From contig CANHGW010000003.1 of NCBI GenBank assembly GCA_947460175.1, positions 62,001-126,000 of the forward strand: DNA of 64,000 nucleotides, given 5' to 3'. The notes below the pieces were generated by a model that was given only the letters and a program-made list of their open reading frames with translations, had not been told where the DNA came from and did no database searches. Position 1 is the first letter of the stretch; the number at the start of each line of letters is the position of its first letter. This DNA is from Bacteroidota bacterium (lineage in GTDB: Bacteria > Bacteroidota > Bacteroidia > Chitinophagales > Chitinophagaceae). This document shows positions 1 to 8,741 of this stretch, in pieces. The translations under genes and the position numbers were made by a program.

Positions 1-1950
1 ATTTACAAACAATAATACACTATCTGACGAAGCACAACCACCTGGTACTTCCACCTTTGAATAAACAACTGTTGAGCTAGTATTAAACTGAGTTGGAGTA
101 GGTACAGGTGATGTCAATGTATTGTCTAAAAAGTAATTAACAGACGCTCCAGGTAAATTATTTGAAACATTGGCATCTACAGTCGTTAAATCAAAAATGC
201 TATTCCCAGTACTTGAAATCAATTCGCATGCATATATTGAATCTTGAATGACTGTAGGAGACGGCTTAATTAAAACCGAAACGGGTACTCTGCAGACTGT
301 ATCACCGCTACATGCTGCATAAAAAGTTGTAGTACCAGGTGTGGCAGTATTGGCAATGCCCCCTGTAACAAAAAATGGATTAAATGAAGACCCTGTTGCT
401 AACAATGGACCACCTGTCGGATTAGAATACCACCTGGATTCAGGCATGATTGTATAATCAATAGTAAGCTGTGTCGCTGTTGCATATAACTGAGCATTCA
501 ATTGAATATCTGCAGTACCTACCAAATCATCCAAACTTTCCCAATATCCAACTTGAAATGAACCACCTGAACCTAAAGCAGCATACATTGCATTTAATTG
601 CGAAGCCATTAAATCGGTTTCATAATCAAATCGAAAAAATGTAAACGCATTTTGGTTTCCAGAAACCCCAGGTACAAAAGGAGAAGATGGACCATTAGGG
701 CTTGCACCATAAATTGTAAAGCGAGGTTCATTGGCTTTTGAAGGCGAGGTATTTCTTAGATTTTTAATTAAAAACTTTCCACCTGTTATTACGGCACCAT
801 TGGGTAATGTGGGTAATGTGCCATTTGCAAAGTTTAGTCCACACGTTGCATCACTGCTTCCATCTACGGGCACTATATTATTAGTCGTAAGATTAATAAC
901 TACTTTTCCTGTTTTAGGTAAACAACCTGATCCTAAAAATGGATTAAAAAACACTGGAGGTGAATTTTGACAAATACTGTCAATTGTTTTGTTAGGTGTT
1001 ATTTTAAAATTTGATATAGAGTCGGTATATGTATTATCTGCAAGATTCACATCGGTAGCACCACTGATAGATGCAGTGGCTGTTAATGTATATGTACCTG
1101 CCGCACTATAATTCATACCAATTACAGTGGGGCTACTACAATTACAGGGCGCTAAAGTACCTGTATTTATAAGAAATGATTGATTTTGCGGGCCATTAGG
1201 ACCATTTAATGTGAAATTTACAGTGGTATTATTAACAGAAAAATCGATGGCTTGTGTAGATCGATTACACAAAGTTGCCGTCATTAAACTATTGGTTTGA
1301 CCACAAATAGTTCCAGGTTTGGTTACATTTGAAATATACAAATCAGTATAAGTATTAGCCGGTGCTATTGTAATACTTCCAAAGAAAAAACTAGGATTTG
1401 TATAGATCAAACCTAAATTGGTTATCCCAGCCCTTCCAACCGGTACTCCTCCATTGAGATAATCTCCTAATAATAAATTGACACCAGATGCCGAAAATAT
1501 ATTGGGCGTGGTAGAATAAGGTGCTGTATTCGATCTGAACATAAATCCACTTGTAGCTTCTACTACAAATCGATAAGTTGTATTTGCCGGAATTGGAAAA
1601 TTAATACATTTAAAAGGACTAACATTGGTTTGTGTAGATGTAGTAATTGGTTTTGAAGAATCAGCTACTAAAGTCCAAGTGGGTGATGCAATTAATCCTG
1701 GAGGTCCTGACAATGAAGTGCTTGAATAGGAAACTTTATAACTATTATTTGAATAAACTGGTAACTGAAAAATTTCAATGCCTGTTAATAAAACCGGATA
1801 TGCATTCGTATTTTGAATACTGAAGGTCTGATAACCTGCACCTGCATTAAAATAATAAGGTGAATTGGAAACGTAATTGGTTGCAATAGTAGTTTGTGCT
1901 CTTGCAAATTGGCCTACAAAAAGGAGAACAATGAGTAATAGTTTTTTCAT
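1..1950 (-). CDS. Secreted cell-surface protein, 5' part (truncated by window edge)
   Basis: The frame opens with an ATG at 1950 and stays open to base 1, giving 650 codons without a stop; the C-terminus lies outside the window. Residues 1-19 form a clear signal peptide (MKKLLLIVLLFVGQFARAQ). The rest is rich in Thr, Ser, Asn, Gly and Pro and looks like strings of beta-sandwich (Ig/SprB-like) modules, typical of long Bacteroidota surface proteins exported by the type IX system. The T9SS C-terminal domain cannot be seen here, so the export route is inferred from composition and from the other T9SS proteins in the window. It is divergent from comA. No enzymatic domain was recognised. Confidence 0.8.
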   Translation of the reverse strand, partial: MKKLLLIVLLFVGQFARAQTTIATNYVSNSPYYFNAGAGYQTFSIQNTNAYPVLLTGIEIFQLPVYSNNSYKVSYSSTSLSGPPGLIASPTWTLVADSSKPITTSTQTNVSPFKCINFPIPANTTYRFVVEATSGFMFRSNTAPYSTTPNIFSASGVNLLLGDYLNGGVPVGRAGITNLGLIYTNPSFFFGSITIAPANTYTDLYISNVTKPGTICGQTNSLMTATLCNRSTQAIDFSVNNTTVNFTLNGPNGPQNQSFLINTGTLAPCNCSSPTVIGMNYSAAGTYTLTATASISGATDVNLADNTYTDSISNFKITPNKTIDSICQNSPPVFFNPFLGSGCLPKTGKVVINLTTNNIVPVDGSSDATCGLNFANGTLPTLPNGAVITGGKFLIKNLRNTSPSKANEPRFTIYGASPNGPSSPFVPGVSGNQNAFTFFRFDYETDLMASQLNAMYAALGSGGSFQVGYWESLDDLVGTADIQLNAQLYATATQLTIDYTIMPESRWYSNPTGGPLLATGSSFNPFFVTGGIANTATPGTTTFYAACSGDTVCRVPVSVLIKPSPTVIQDSIYACELISSTGNSIFDLTTVDANVSNNLPGASVNYFLDNTLTSPVPTPTQFNTSSTVVYSKVEVPGGCASSDSVLLFVN

Positions 1951-2042
1951 GGTTTTTATTATTTACGCATAGTTAGCTAAAATAAATTACAATTTAAAAT
2001 TTTTAACAAAATAGAATGCAGAATTATTTTGCATGTTTAGAT

Positions 2043-2050
2043 TACATTTG
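2043..2050 (+). promoter_or_regulatory. -7 box TACATTTG of comA-aroE
   Basis: Matches the Bacteroidota -7 consensus TAnnTTTG. It ends only 4 bases before the ATG at 2055, which decides that start and implies an almost leaderless mRNA. Confidence 0.7.
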
Positions 2051-2054
2051 CACC

Positions 2055-2816
2055 ATGAAATTCAATCTTCCTCAGATACCAAAAAGAACAAGTAAACCTC
2101 GAAAAGATGGTTATACCATGGTAATGGATAAAGGACTAAGCAATGGTGAAGTCGAAAACTTCTTATCTGTTGCTGGCCCCTATGTTGATATTGTAAAGCT
2201 TGGTTTTGGAACATCTATGGTTACCCCCAACCTTAAAGAAAAACTAGCCATTTATGCAAAAAATGATATCCCAGTATACCTTGGTGGAACATTATTCGAA
2301 GCATTTCTTATCCGAAATTGTTTTGACGAATATCTTACTATGATCAAAGATTTTGGTTTAAATCATGTTGAAGTTTCAGATGGGTCTATCAGTATACCAC
2401 ATAGTGAAAAATGTGGATACATCGAAAAACTTGCAAAACATGTGACTGTATTTAGTGAAGTGGGTAGTAAAGATGCAGCACATATCATTCCTCCCTATAA
2501 ATGGATCGAATTGATGAAAGCAGAATTAGAATCTGGTAGTCAATATGTAATTGCTGAAGCACGTGAAGCTGGTAATGTAGGTATTTATAGAAGCAGTGGC
2601 GAAGTACGTGAAGGATTAGTTCAAGAGATTTTAACCCAAATCCCAATGGAAAAAATCATTTGGGAGGCTCCTCAAAAAGCACAACAAGTCTATTTTCTTG
2701 AATTATGTGGCTGCAACGTAAATTTAGGCAATATTGCTCCAAATGAAGTTATTCCATTAGAAGCTACACGTATAGGATTACGAGGAGATACTTTTATGTT
2801 TTATTTGGATAAATAA
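2055..2816 (+). CDS. comA: Phosphosulfolactate synthase (ComA) family protein
   Basis: 253 residues. The family is a TIM barrel that in methanogens adds sulfite to phosphoenolpyruvate to make (R)-phosphosulfolactate, the first step of coenzyme M synthesis. Family landmarks visible here are DKG near residue 30, VDIVKLGFGT, YLGGTLFEAF, VEVSDGSISI, VFSEVG and the IAEAREAGN block, followed by WEAPQKAQQ and the GNIAPNEVIPLEATRIGLRGD end. Length fits the family. I start at 2055 rather than the upstream ATG at 2016, because a TACATTTG promoter box lies inside that extension. aroE follows after 9 bases, so the two are probably co-transcribed. No coenzyme M pathway partner is in the window, so the product's use in this bacterium is unknown. 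Confidence 0.85.
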   Translation: MKFNLPQIPKRTSKPRKDGYTMVMDKGLSNGEVENFLSVAGPYVDIVKLGFGTSMVTPNLKEKLAIYAKNDIPVYLGGTLFEAFLIRNCFDEYLTMIKDFGLNHVEVSDGSISIPHSEKCGYIEKLAKHVTVFSEVGSKDAAHIIPPYKWIELMKAELESGSQYVIAEAREAGNVGIYRSSGEVREGLVQEILTQIPMEKIIWEAPQKAQQVYFLELCGCNVNLGNIAPNEVIPLEATRIGLRGDTFMFYLDK

Positions 2817-2825
2817 TTCCAACTT

Positions 2826-3557
2826 GTGAAAAAATACGGACTTATTGGTTACCCATTGGAACATTCCTTTTCGGCTAACTATTTCAAGCAAAAATTTGAA
2901 AATGAGCAAATTGATGCTCAGTATAACAATTATGCTATCCAAGATATTGAGGAACTTCCCAACTTATTGATGCAGGAAAAACTTGATGGACTGAATGTTA
3001 CTATTCCATTTAAAGAGAAAGTCATTCCATATCTGGATGAAATAGATCCTATTGCAAAAGAAGTAGGTGCTGTAAATTGTATTAAAATTCGAAATTGCAA
3101 ATTAATAGGGTTTAATACCGATGTGATTGGATTTAAAGAATCGTTGTTGTCTTTTATTGACAAGCCGGTAAATACACTTGTATTTGGAACTGGCGGTGCA
3201 AGTAAAGCAATAAGCTATGTACTCTCAAAAAATAACTTCAATGTACAATTGGTCAGTAGAAATGAAACTCTTAACTCCATCACTTACAACGACTTAGACA
3301 GGTTTATTATAGAATCACATCAATTAATTATCAATACAACTCCCGTTGGCACCTACCCCAATATTGACGACTGTATCCGCATCCCGTATAAATGGATCAA
3401 TGAAACTCACTATGTCTACGACTTAATATACAACCCTGTTAAAACAAAATTTCTTGAATTTTGCGAAGCCGAAGGCGCTCATATTAAAAACGGTTATGAC
3501 ATGTTAGTGATTCAAGCCGAAGAGTCCTATAAGATATTCACATCGGTACATTCTTAG
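2826..3557 (+). CDS. aroE: Shikimate dehydrogenase AroE
   Basis: 243 residues from a GTG start 9 bases after comA. It catalyses NADPH-dependent reduction of 3-dehydroshikimate to shikimate in the chorismate pathway. Visible motifs are GYPLEHSFS (shikimate-binding serines, residues 8-16), NVTIPFKE with the catalytic lysine (about 58-65), GAVN, GFNTD, the Rossmann loop GTGGASKA near residue 120, NTTPVGTYP, and YDLIYNP near 195. The C-terminal GYDMLVIQAEESYKIF matches the family's closing helix. It is slightly shorter than the usual 260-280 residues but complete. Confidence 0.95.
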   Translation: MKKYGLIGYPLEHSFSANYFKQKFENEQIDAQYNNYAIQDIEELPNLLMQEKLDGLNVTIPFKEKVIPYLDEIDPIAKEVGAVNCIKIRNCKLIGFNTDVIGFKESLLSFIDKPVNTLVFGTGGASKAISYVLSKNNFNVQLVSRNETLNSITYNDLDRFIIESHQLIINTTPVGTYPNIDDCIRIPYKWINETHYVYDLIYNPVKTKFLEFCEAEGAHIKNGYDMLVIQAEESYKIFTSVHS

Positions 3558-3604
3558 GAAAAGTCAACTCCCTCTTTTGATAAAGGATTTAGCATCAGTG
3601 GGCT

Positions 3605-3647
3605 AATTGCATATAAATTAAATATTATGTTTAATTTATATGCAATT
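3605..3647. repeat. 18-bp perfect inverted repeat, 7-base loop
   Basis: Left arm 3605-3622 and right arm 3630-3647 are exact reverse complements around the loop TATTATG. It lies 48 bases after the aroE stop. There is no T-run after it on either strand, so it is not a classical Rho-independent terminator. It could block RNA 3' decay or be an element remnant. Confidence 0.7.
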
Positions 3648-3885
3648 GTGCATGTTCAATTATTCATCAACTTATAACAGAATGAACGAATCAAATTAAC
3701 AATAAAGAAATAGCCAAAGCATTCAATTTAAATTATTATAAATTAAAATACAAATTGAATAACTAATTGAATAATAGCATATTACAATATTTTATTAAAT
3801 AGTCAATTTAATTAAAATCATAAAAGCATTTAAATCAAACCGCTCAAATAATTCATTTTTTTCTCCTAAGATGTATACTCGAACT

Positions 3886-3917
3886 ATAAAAAAAGGTATG
3901 AAATCTTCATACCTTTT
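3886..3917 (-). terminator. Rho-independent terminator after plsX
   Basis: An 11-bp perfect stem (AAAAGGTATGA at 3891-3901 against 3907-3917) with a 5-base loop, followed on the minus strand by a T-run. It is correctly placed 24 bases after the plsX stop. Confidence 0.85.
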
Positions 3918-3940
3918 AATATTTATTATTTGAATTCTTT

Positions 3941-4879
3941 TTAGATTGCTACCAATGAATCTTTGATTTTGTTACACATATCAGTCATTATCATTTTGCG
4001 AGCTAGTTCGCACATACCTGCAAATGACACCTTATCAGATACTCCATGTCCTACTACAACAGGTTTAGTACAACCTAAAACTGGTACACCAGCATACAGA
4101 CGATGATTAAATTTATCTAAAAATTCGTCTTGAATATTGCGTTTTACTTTTATCACATCATACAGAGATTCAGCAAATTTTAATATAATATTACCTGTAA
4201 AACCATCCGTAACTATAATATCGGCTTTATTATCAACTACATCTCTTCCTTCTATATTCCCAATGAAATTGATCGATTTGTTTTCTTTCATCAATTGATA
4301 GGATGTTTGCGCCAATAGATTACCTTTTGATTCTTCTTCACCAATATTTAAAAGTGCTACAGTAGGATTGTCTAAACCAAGTATTTCCTTGGCATATACA
4401 TTCCCAACTATTGCAAATTGGTTAAGATTCTCAGGTTTACAGTCAGCATTGATGCCCACATCAAGCATTATACTATATCCTCCATCAATTTGAGGAACTG
4501 GTGTGGGAATCGTAGGACGAAGAACACCTTCGGCCAATTTCAATACATGTGTAGCACCTACCAACATCACGCCTGTGTTGCCAGCGCTCGTAAAAGCATC
4601 CACCATCCCTTTTGCCAGCATTCCAAACCCCATCACTAAAGCAGAATTGGGTTTTTCTTTCATGGCTTTTATGGGATGTTCTTTCATACTGATTTCATCA
4701 CTTGTGTGTACAAATGTTACAGGCAAAAAAGATGTATCTCCCATGCCTTCGCGTAATTGTTGTTCATCACCAAGGAGGATTAACTCACAGTCGTTGTGTT
4801 TTTGCAGAAATGACAAAACACCCAAAATTGATTCTTTGGGTGCATAATCTCCGCCCATCATATCAATGGCTATGCGCAT
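3941..4879 (-). CDS. plsX: Phosphate acyltransferase PlsX
   Basis: 312 residues. PlsX converts acyl-ACP and phosphate to acyl-phosphate, the donor for PlsY in phospholipid synthesis; it is a peripheral membrane enzyme. Visible are the N-terminal DMMGGDYAP signature (residues 6-14), SAGNTGVML near 100, RPTIPTPVP, LDVGINADCKPENL near 140, LLNIGEEESKGN, and VTDGFTGNIILK near 230. It is the last gene of a yceD-rpmF-plsX run, a conserved arrangement; fabH, which often follows, is absent here and a strong terminator comes next. Confidence 0.95.
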   Translation of the reverse strand: MRIAIDMMGGDYAPKESILGVLSFLQKHNDCELILLGDEQQLREGMGDTSFLPVTFVHTSDEISMKEHPIKAMKEKPNSALVMGFGMLAKGMVDAFTSAGNTGVMLVGATHVLKLAEGVLRPTIPTPVPQIDGGYSIMLDVGINADCKPENLNQFAIVGNVYAKEILGLDNPTVALLNIGEEESKGNLLAQTSYQLMKENKSINFIGNIEGRDVVDNKADIIVTDGFTGNIILKFAESLYDVIKVKRNIQDEFLDKFNHRLYAGVPVLGCTKPVVVGHGVSDKVSFAGMCELARKMIMTDMCNKIKDSLVAI

Positions 4880-4900
4880 AATGTGTGGGGTTAAGTTTGT

Positions 4901-5119
4901 TTAAGCTTCGTTTTCTTCAGCAGGCGCTTCGTCTTTCACGGGCTTTTCCATTACTACACGTCCGCGGTAAAACATTTTGTTTTCAACCCAATGTGCACGG
5001 TGACGCATATGCATTTCACCGGTAGTTTTATCGGTGCTTAATGTATCAATTGTAGCCTTGTAGTGAGTACGACGTTTTGCACTTCTTTGTTGCGAGTGTC
5101 TTCTTTTAGGATTTGGCAT
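4901..5119 (-). CDS. rpmF: 50S ribosomal protein L32
   Basis: 72 residues beginning MPNPKRRHSQQRSAKRRTHY, the classic L32 N-terminus, and ending in an acidic Glu/Ala tail common in Bacteroidota. The zinc-binding cysteines found in some L32 proteins are absent. It lies between the DUF177 gene (13 bases upstream) and plsX (21 bases downstream), the usual rpmF context. Confidence 0.97.
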   Translation of the reverse strand: MPNPKRRHSQQRSAKRRTHYKATIDTLSTDKTTGEMHMRHRAHWVENKMFYRGRVVMEKPVKDEAPAEENEA

Positions 5120-5132
5120 ATCGCTCTAATTT

Positions 5133-5669
5133 TTAATTTTTATCGTTTATATTTTTTTTCAACTGATCCCACAATGGATTTGTTGAGGTTTCTTTAATAC
5201 TATTTAAATACTGCAATACTTGCGCATTACATGTACTATTTCCATCTTTGTCATCGGGATGAATATGCTGCATAGGCACACTCAATACAATGAATTCGTA
5301 AATCCAGGATGACACATCTAATATACTTTCAGAACGACCGATATATGCAATTTCTGCATCTTCGTCCACTTTGTCAGCCACTAGTTCATCATCTATTTGT
5401 TTCACTACAATTTTGAATTCATCCCAAAGGGGCAATTCATAATCGTCACCACATCGATCGCAAGGTATTGTTACCTTACCATTGATATCAAATTGCAATA
5501 AAAACAAACCTTGTTTTTTATCAAAGGTTAGTTTTACATCAACTTGTGCGTTGTGAAACTCAGGTTTTTCAAATTTTTCAAAGAAACTGTCATCAATAGT
5601 ATAGTTAAAAACATGAATATCAGGTTTTAGCCCTACAAAGGCAATTTCAAATTCCCGACTTTGTTTCAT
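5133..5669 (-). CDS. DUF177 / YceD family protein
   Basis: 178 residues from the ATG at 5669. The longer frame from 5723 is rejected because a TACATTTG promoter box (5694-5701) lies inside it. The family signature CDRCGDDYELP, a Cys-x2-Cys within a beta strand, appears near residue 92. The N-terminus KQSREFEIAFVGLKPD is typical for Bacteroidota members. YceD-type proteins are linked genetically to 23S rRNA accumulation and are almost always next to rpmF, as here. The molecular function is not established. Confidence 0.88.
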   Translation of the reverse strand: MKQSREFEIAFVGLKPDIHVFNYTIDDSFFEKFEKPEFHNAQVDVKLTFDKKQGLFLLQFDINGKVTIPCDRCGDDYELPLWDEFKIVVKQIDDELVADKVDEDAEIAYIGRSESILDVSSWIYEFIVLSVPMQHIHPDDKDGNSTCNAQVLQYLNSIKETSTNPLWDQLKKNINDKN

Positions 5670-5693
5670 ACCCACTATTAATTTACAGGGGTG

Positions 5694-5701
5694 CAAATGT
5701 A
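5694..5701 (-). promoter_or_regulatory. -7 box TACATTTG of DUF177-rpmF-plsX
   Basis: On the minus strand the bases read TACATTTGCACC, the same form as the comA and bshA boxes. It is 24 bases upstream of the chosen ATG and decides the start of the DUF177 gene. Confidence 0.7.
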
Positions 5702-5888
5702 CTTCTTTTTTCGGATTTACCATTTTTTTCTATCTTAAAAAAAGGGATACTTGCGACATTTTTACAAAAAATTTCAATATTTTCATATTTAACACCTTAC
5801 AATGAACGCTGAATAGTTGCAAAATGAAGTTATTCTTAATTTCAATACTACAATGCAATTCTTGATAATTTGTATTCAACTATTCATT

Positions 5889-5896
5889 TACATTTG
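5889..5896 (+). promoter_or_regulatory. -7 box TACATTTG of bshA
   Basis: TAnnTTTG match followed by GCACA, 15 bases before the bshA ATG. Confidence 0.7.
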
Positions 5897-5911
5897 CACA
5901 AAATTGTGTGA

Positions 5912-7036
5912 ATGAAAATAGGAATTGTTTGTTACCCAACATTTGGAGGAAGCGGAGTGCTAGCAACTGAACTTGGAAAAGCCTTGGCCGATAAAGGCTA
6001 TATTGTCCATTTTATTACTTATCAGCAACCGGTTCGTCTCGATTCATTTCATCCCAATATATTTTATCACGAAGTTACGGTACCTACATACCCCCTATTT
6101 GACTTCCCGCCTTACGAATCAGCATTATCTTCTACCTTAGTTGATGTAATTTCAAATGAAGGACTTGATTTATTACATGTACACTATGCCATTCCTCATG
6201 CCTCTTCGGCCTATTTAGCTAATCAAATTTTACGTAAGACTGGCAAAAACATTCCTTTTATCACTACTTTACATGGCACCGATATTACCTTAGTAGGCAA
6301 AGATAAAATGTATGAGTCGGTGGTTACATTCTCTATCAACGAGTCTGATGCTATTACAGCCGTATCTGAAGATCTCAAGGATGAAACGCTTCGTTCGTTT
6401 GTAATTGAAAAAGAAATCCATGTAATACCCAATTTTGTAGATATTAAACGTTTTTCACAAAGCAACAAGGAGCATTTCAAAAAAATGCTTGCTCCCAATG
6501 GTGAAAAAATACTAGCCCATGTTTCCAATTTCAGGAAAGTAAAACGTGTAGAAGATGTTATTCGTACGTTTCACAAAATTCATAAAGAATTACCTTGTAA
6601 ACTACTTATGATTGGTGATGGCCCAGAACGACAATCGATGGAACAATTGTGCAGAGAGTTAGGCACGTGTGATGATGTTCGTTTTTTAGGAAAGCAAGAA
6701 AAATTAGAAGAAATATTATCTATCACAGATTTGTTTTTGCTGCCAAGTGCATATGAAAGTTTTGGTCTTGCAGCCTTAGAAGCTATGGGATGTCAAGTAC
6801 CGGTAATATCTAGCAATGCTGGCGGTATTCCCGAAATTAATATTCATGGTGTAACAGGCTTTTTAACAGAAGTAGGTGATGTAGAGGCCATGGCCAACTA
6901 CAGCCTTGAATTACTTACCAATGAAGTAAAACTAGCTCAGTTTAAACAAAATGCATGGCAGCAGGCTCAAAAATTCAATATCGACAATATCGTACCTATG
7001 TACGAAAAACTCTATAAATCCCTGGTTACTGAATAG
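5912..7036 (+). CDS. bshA: N-acetyl-alpha-D-glucosaminyl L-malate synthase BshA
   Basis: 374 residues, GT4 glycosyltransferase. It joins UDP-GlcNAc to L-malate, the first step of bacillithiol synthesis. Visible are the N-terminal GIVCYPTFGGSGVLATELG (residues 3-21), the BshA-specific HEVTVPTYPLFDFPPYE (about 54-70), HVHYAIPHASSAYLA, TTLHGTDITLVG near 125, and the GT4 E-x7-E block ESFGLAALEAMGCQVPV near 285. It implies that this organism uses bacillithiol as its low-molecular-weight thiol; bshB and bshC are not in the window. That bears on the arsenic island and its DinB-like protein. Confidence 0.93.
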   Translation: MKIGIVCYPTFGGSGVLATELGKALADKGYIVHFITYQQPVRLDSFHPNIFYHEVTVPTYPLFDFPPYESALSSTLVDVISNEGLDLLHVHYAIPHASSAYLANQILRKTGKNIPFITTLHGTDITLVGKDKMYESVVTFSINESDAITAVSEDLKDETLRSFVIEKEIHVIPNFVDIKRFSQSNKEHFKKMLAPNGEKILAHVSNFRKVKRVEDVIRTFHKIHKELPCKLLMIGDGPERQSMEQLCRELGTCDDVRFLGKQEKLEEILSITDLFLLPSAYESFGLAALEAMGCQVPVISSNAGGIPEINIHGVTGFLTEVGDVEAMANYSLELLTNEVKLAQFKQNAWQQAQKFNIDNIVPMYEKLYKSLVTE

Positions 7037-7142
7037 ATAAATCGAATAAACAAATGTAAGGTTATTCACATTTAGTGGTAAACTTTAACGGTTACAACTT
7101 GCATTTAGCATCCCTGAATGCAATATATATGAAGCATATCTA

Positions 7143-7150
7143 TATATTTG
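7143..7150 (+). promoter_or_regulatory. -7 box TATATTTG of the cyanophycinase gene
   Basis: TAnnTTTG match followed by CACC, 17 bases upstream of the ATG at 7168. Confidence 0.65.
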
Positions 7151-7167
7151 CACCCTCATAATTTATC

Positions 7168-8058
7168 ATGATTATACCAAAAGGAAAACTAATACCTGTA
7201 GGTGGAGCCGAAGATAAAGGCACTGATTTGGAAAAAGGATTAATACAACGTAATAATCTTATATTTTTCGAACAAGGTATTCTAAGAAGAATTGTAGATG
7301 AAACCCATCACAAACAGCTCAGTAAAATAGAAGTGATTACAACTGCCTCTACTATACCGATAGAAGTTGGTGAAAATTACTTGTCAGCATTTTCGAAATT
7401 ATCTTGCCCTAATGTGCAAGTCATGAATATTCGAAATCGTGAAGATTGTCTCAAAGAGGAATATATACGACGTATTAAAGATGCTGATGCAGTCATGTTT
7501 AGTGGAGGTAATCAGATGCGATTGACTACTTGTTTCGGAGGAACTGAAATTTTGGATATCCTTCAAAATCGTTATTTAAACGAAGAAGGGTTTCTAATAG
7601 CAGGAACAAGTGCTGGCGCTATGGCTATGAGCAATACCATGATATATGAAGGAAATGCTGCTAACGCTCATTTAAAAGGCGCTGTTAAAGTTACGACAGG
7701 CTTAGCCTTTATGGGTAATGTAATATTCGATTCTCATTTTGACAAACGCGGTCGTTTTGGTCGATTAGCTCAAGCAGTATCATGTAATCCTTCTTGTATT
7801 GGTATAGGGCTTGGTGAGGATACTGGCTTATTGATTAAGGATGGAAATGATATGGAAGCTATAGGGTCGGGTATGATTATTATTATAGATGGTCATAATA
7901 TTCGACATACAAATATTGCTGACTTAGCAGACGGCAGTCCAATTTCGGTTGAAAATATTATTGTGCATTTTATGGCAAAAGGCGATCAATACAAAGTAGC
8001 TGAACGTAAATATCTTGAAATGAGCGAGGCTGAGTACGAAAAAACAAACGTAGAATAG
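7168..8058 (+). CDS. cphB: Cyanophycinase-like peptidase (S51 family)
   Basis: 296 residues. S51 serine peptidases of this branch hydrolyse cyanophycin (Asp-Arg polymer) to beta-Asp-Arg dipeptides. Visible are IPVGGAEDKG near residue 10, the FSGGNQMRLT strand near 112, the nucleophile elbow GTSAGAMAMS near 145 with the catalytic Ser, and FDSHFDKRGRFGRLAQAV near 190, a strong cyanophycinase signature. No cyanophycin synthetase is in the window, so a role in other isoaspartyl dipeptide turnover remains possible. The DUF445 gene follows after 31 bases. Confidence 0.88.
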   Translation: MIIPKGKLIPVGGAEDKGTDLEKGLIQRNNLIFFEQGILRRIVDETHHKQLSKIEVITTASTIPIEVGENYLSAFSKLSCPNVQVMNIRNREDCLKEEYIRRIKDADAVMFSGGNQMRLTTCFGGTEILDILQNRYLNEEGFLIAGTSAGAMAMSNTMIYEGNAANAHLKGAVKVTTGLAFMGNVIFDSHFDKRGRFGRLAQAVSCNPSCIGIGLGEDTGLLIKDGNDMEAIGSGMIIIIDGHNIRHTNIADLADGSPISVENIIVHFMAKGDQYKVAERKYLEMSEAEYEKTNVE

Positions 8059-8089
8059 TGTTCAATATTGAACATTCAATTTAAAAAAC

Positions 8090-8683
8090 ATGACACTCTA
8101 TTTTCTCCCTATTATTTCAGCATTTATTGGTTGGTTTACCAATTGGATCGCTATTAAAATGCTATTCCATCCAAAGGAACCTATCAATATATTGGGAATT
8201 ACATTACATGGAATTTTCCCAAAAAGGCAGAAACAATTTGCAGAAAAACTAGGAGTGTTAGTTGCTAATGAACTTATTTCTTTTGATGATATCTCATCTA
8301 AAATAAATTCACCTGATACCATTCAAAAAATAATTCCCATAGTAGAAGAACGAGTGGATCATTTTATTAAAACCAAACTAACCGAAGAACTTCCACTCTT
8401 ATCAATGTTTATAAAAGATAAAACATTGGATAATATTAAAAAGGGTATCGTAAATGAAGTTGAAACGATGTTTCCTGCAATGATTGGTCAAATGACAGCC
8501 AATATGAAACAAGATTTAGATGTTGAAAAAATTGTAGTTGATAAAGTAAGTAATTTTTCATCCGACAAATTGGAAGAAATATTGGTTTCAATCATGAAAA
8601 AAGAATTCAAATTTGTTGAAATTATTGGTGGTGTATTAGGCTTTTTAATCGGCCTTTTACAAATTGTAATAGCTCAATTATAA
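8090..8683 (+). CDS. DUF445 family membrane protein
   Basis: 197 residues. A hydrophobic N-terminal segment (about 3-22, including FIGWFTNWIAIKMLFHP, the DUF445 signature), then a basic patch GIFPKRQKQFAEKLG, a long soluble helical part (about 55-170), and a second membrane segment at the C-terminus (GVLGFLIGLLQIVIAQL). This two-ended topology is that of the short YheB-type members. The family has no established function. It probably shares a transcript with the cyanophycinase gene. Confidence 0.8.
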   Translation: MTLYFLPIISAFIGWFTNWIAIKMLFHPKEPINILGITLHGIFPKRQKQFAEKLGVLVANELISFDDISSKINSPDTIQKIIPIVEERVDHFIKTKLTEELPLLSMFIKDKTLDNIKKGIVNEVETMFPAMIGQMTANMKQDLDVEKIVVDKVSNFSSDKLEEILVSIMKKEFKFVEIIGGVLGFLIGLLQIVIAQL

Positions 8684-8729
8684 CTCTACAAATCTCAATT
8701 CAACTATAGTATTTCTCAAATAACCACAT

Positions 8730-8737
8730 TATCTTTG
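8730..8737 (+). promoter_or_regulatory. -7 box TATCTTTG of the aminotransferase gene
   Basis: TAnnTTTG match ending 4 bases before the ATG at 8742, so the message should be nearly leaderless. Confidence 0.65.
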
Positions 8738-8741
8738 ATAT

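Larger units (their letters stand above)
3558..3940. other. Intergenic, very AT-rich, between convergent aroE and plsX
   Basis: No coding frame. It holds an 18-bp perfect inverted repeat just downstream of aroE (3605-3647), then about 200 bases of extreme AT content with no recognisable element, then the plsX terminator (3886-3917). Confidence 0.7.

Noticed and set aside
731-970. 79-residue plus-strand frame
   Set aside because: It is antisense to the first secreted protein, which is open across the whole segment.
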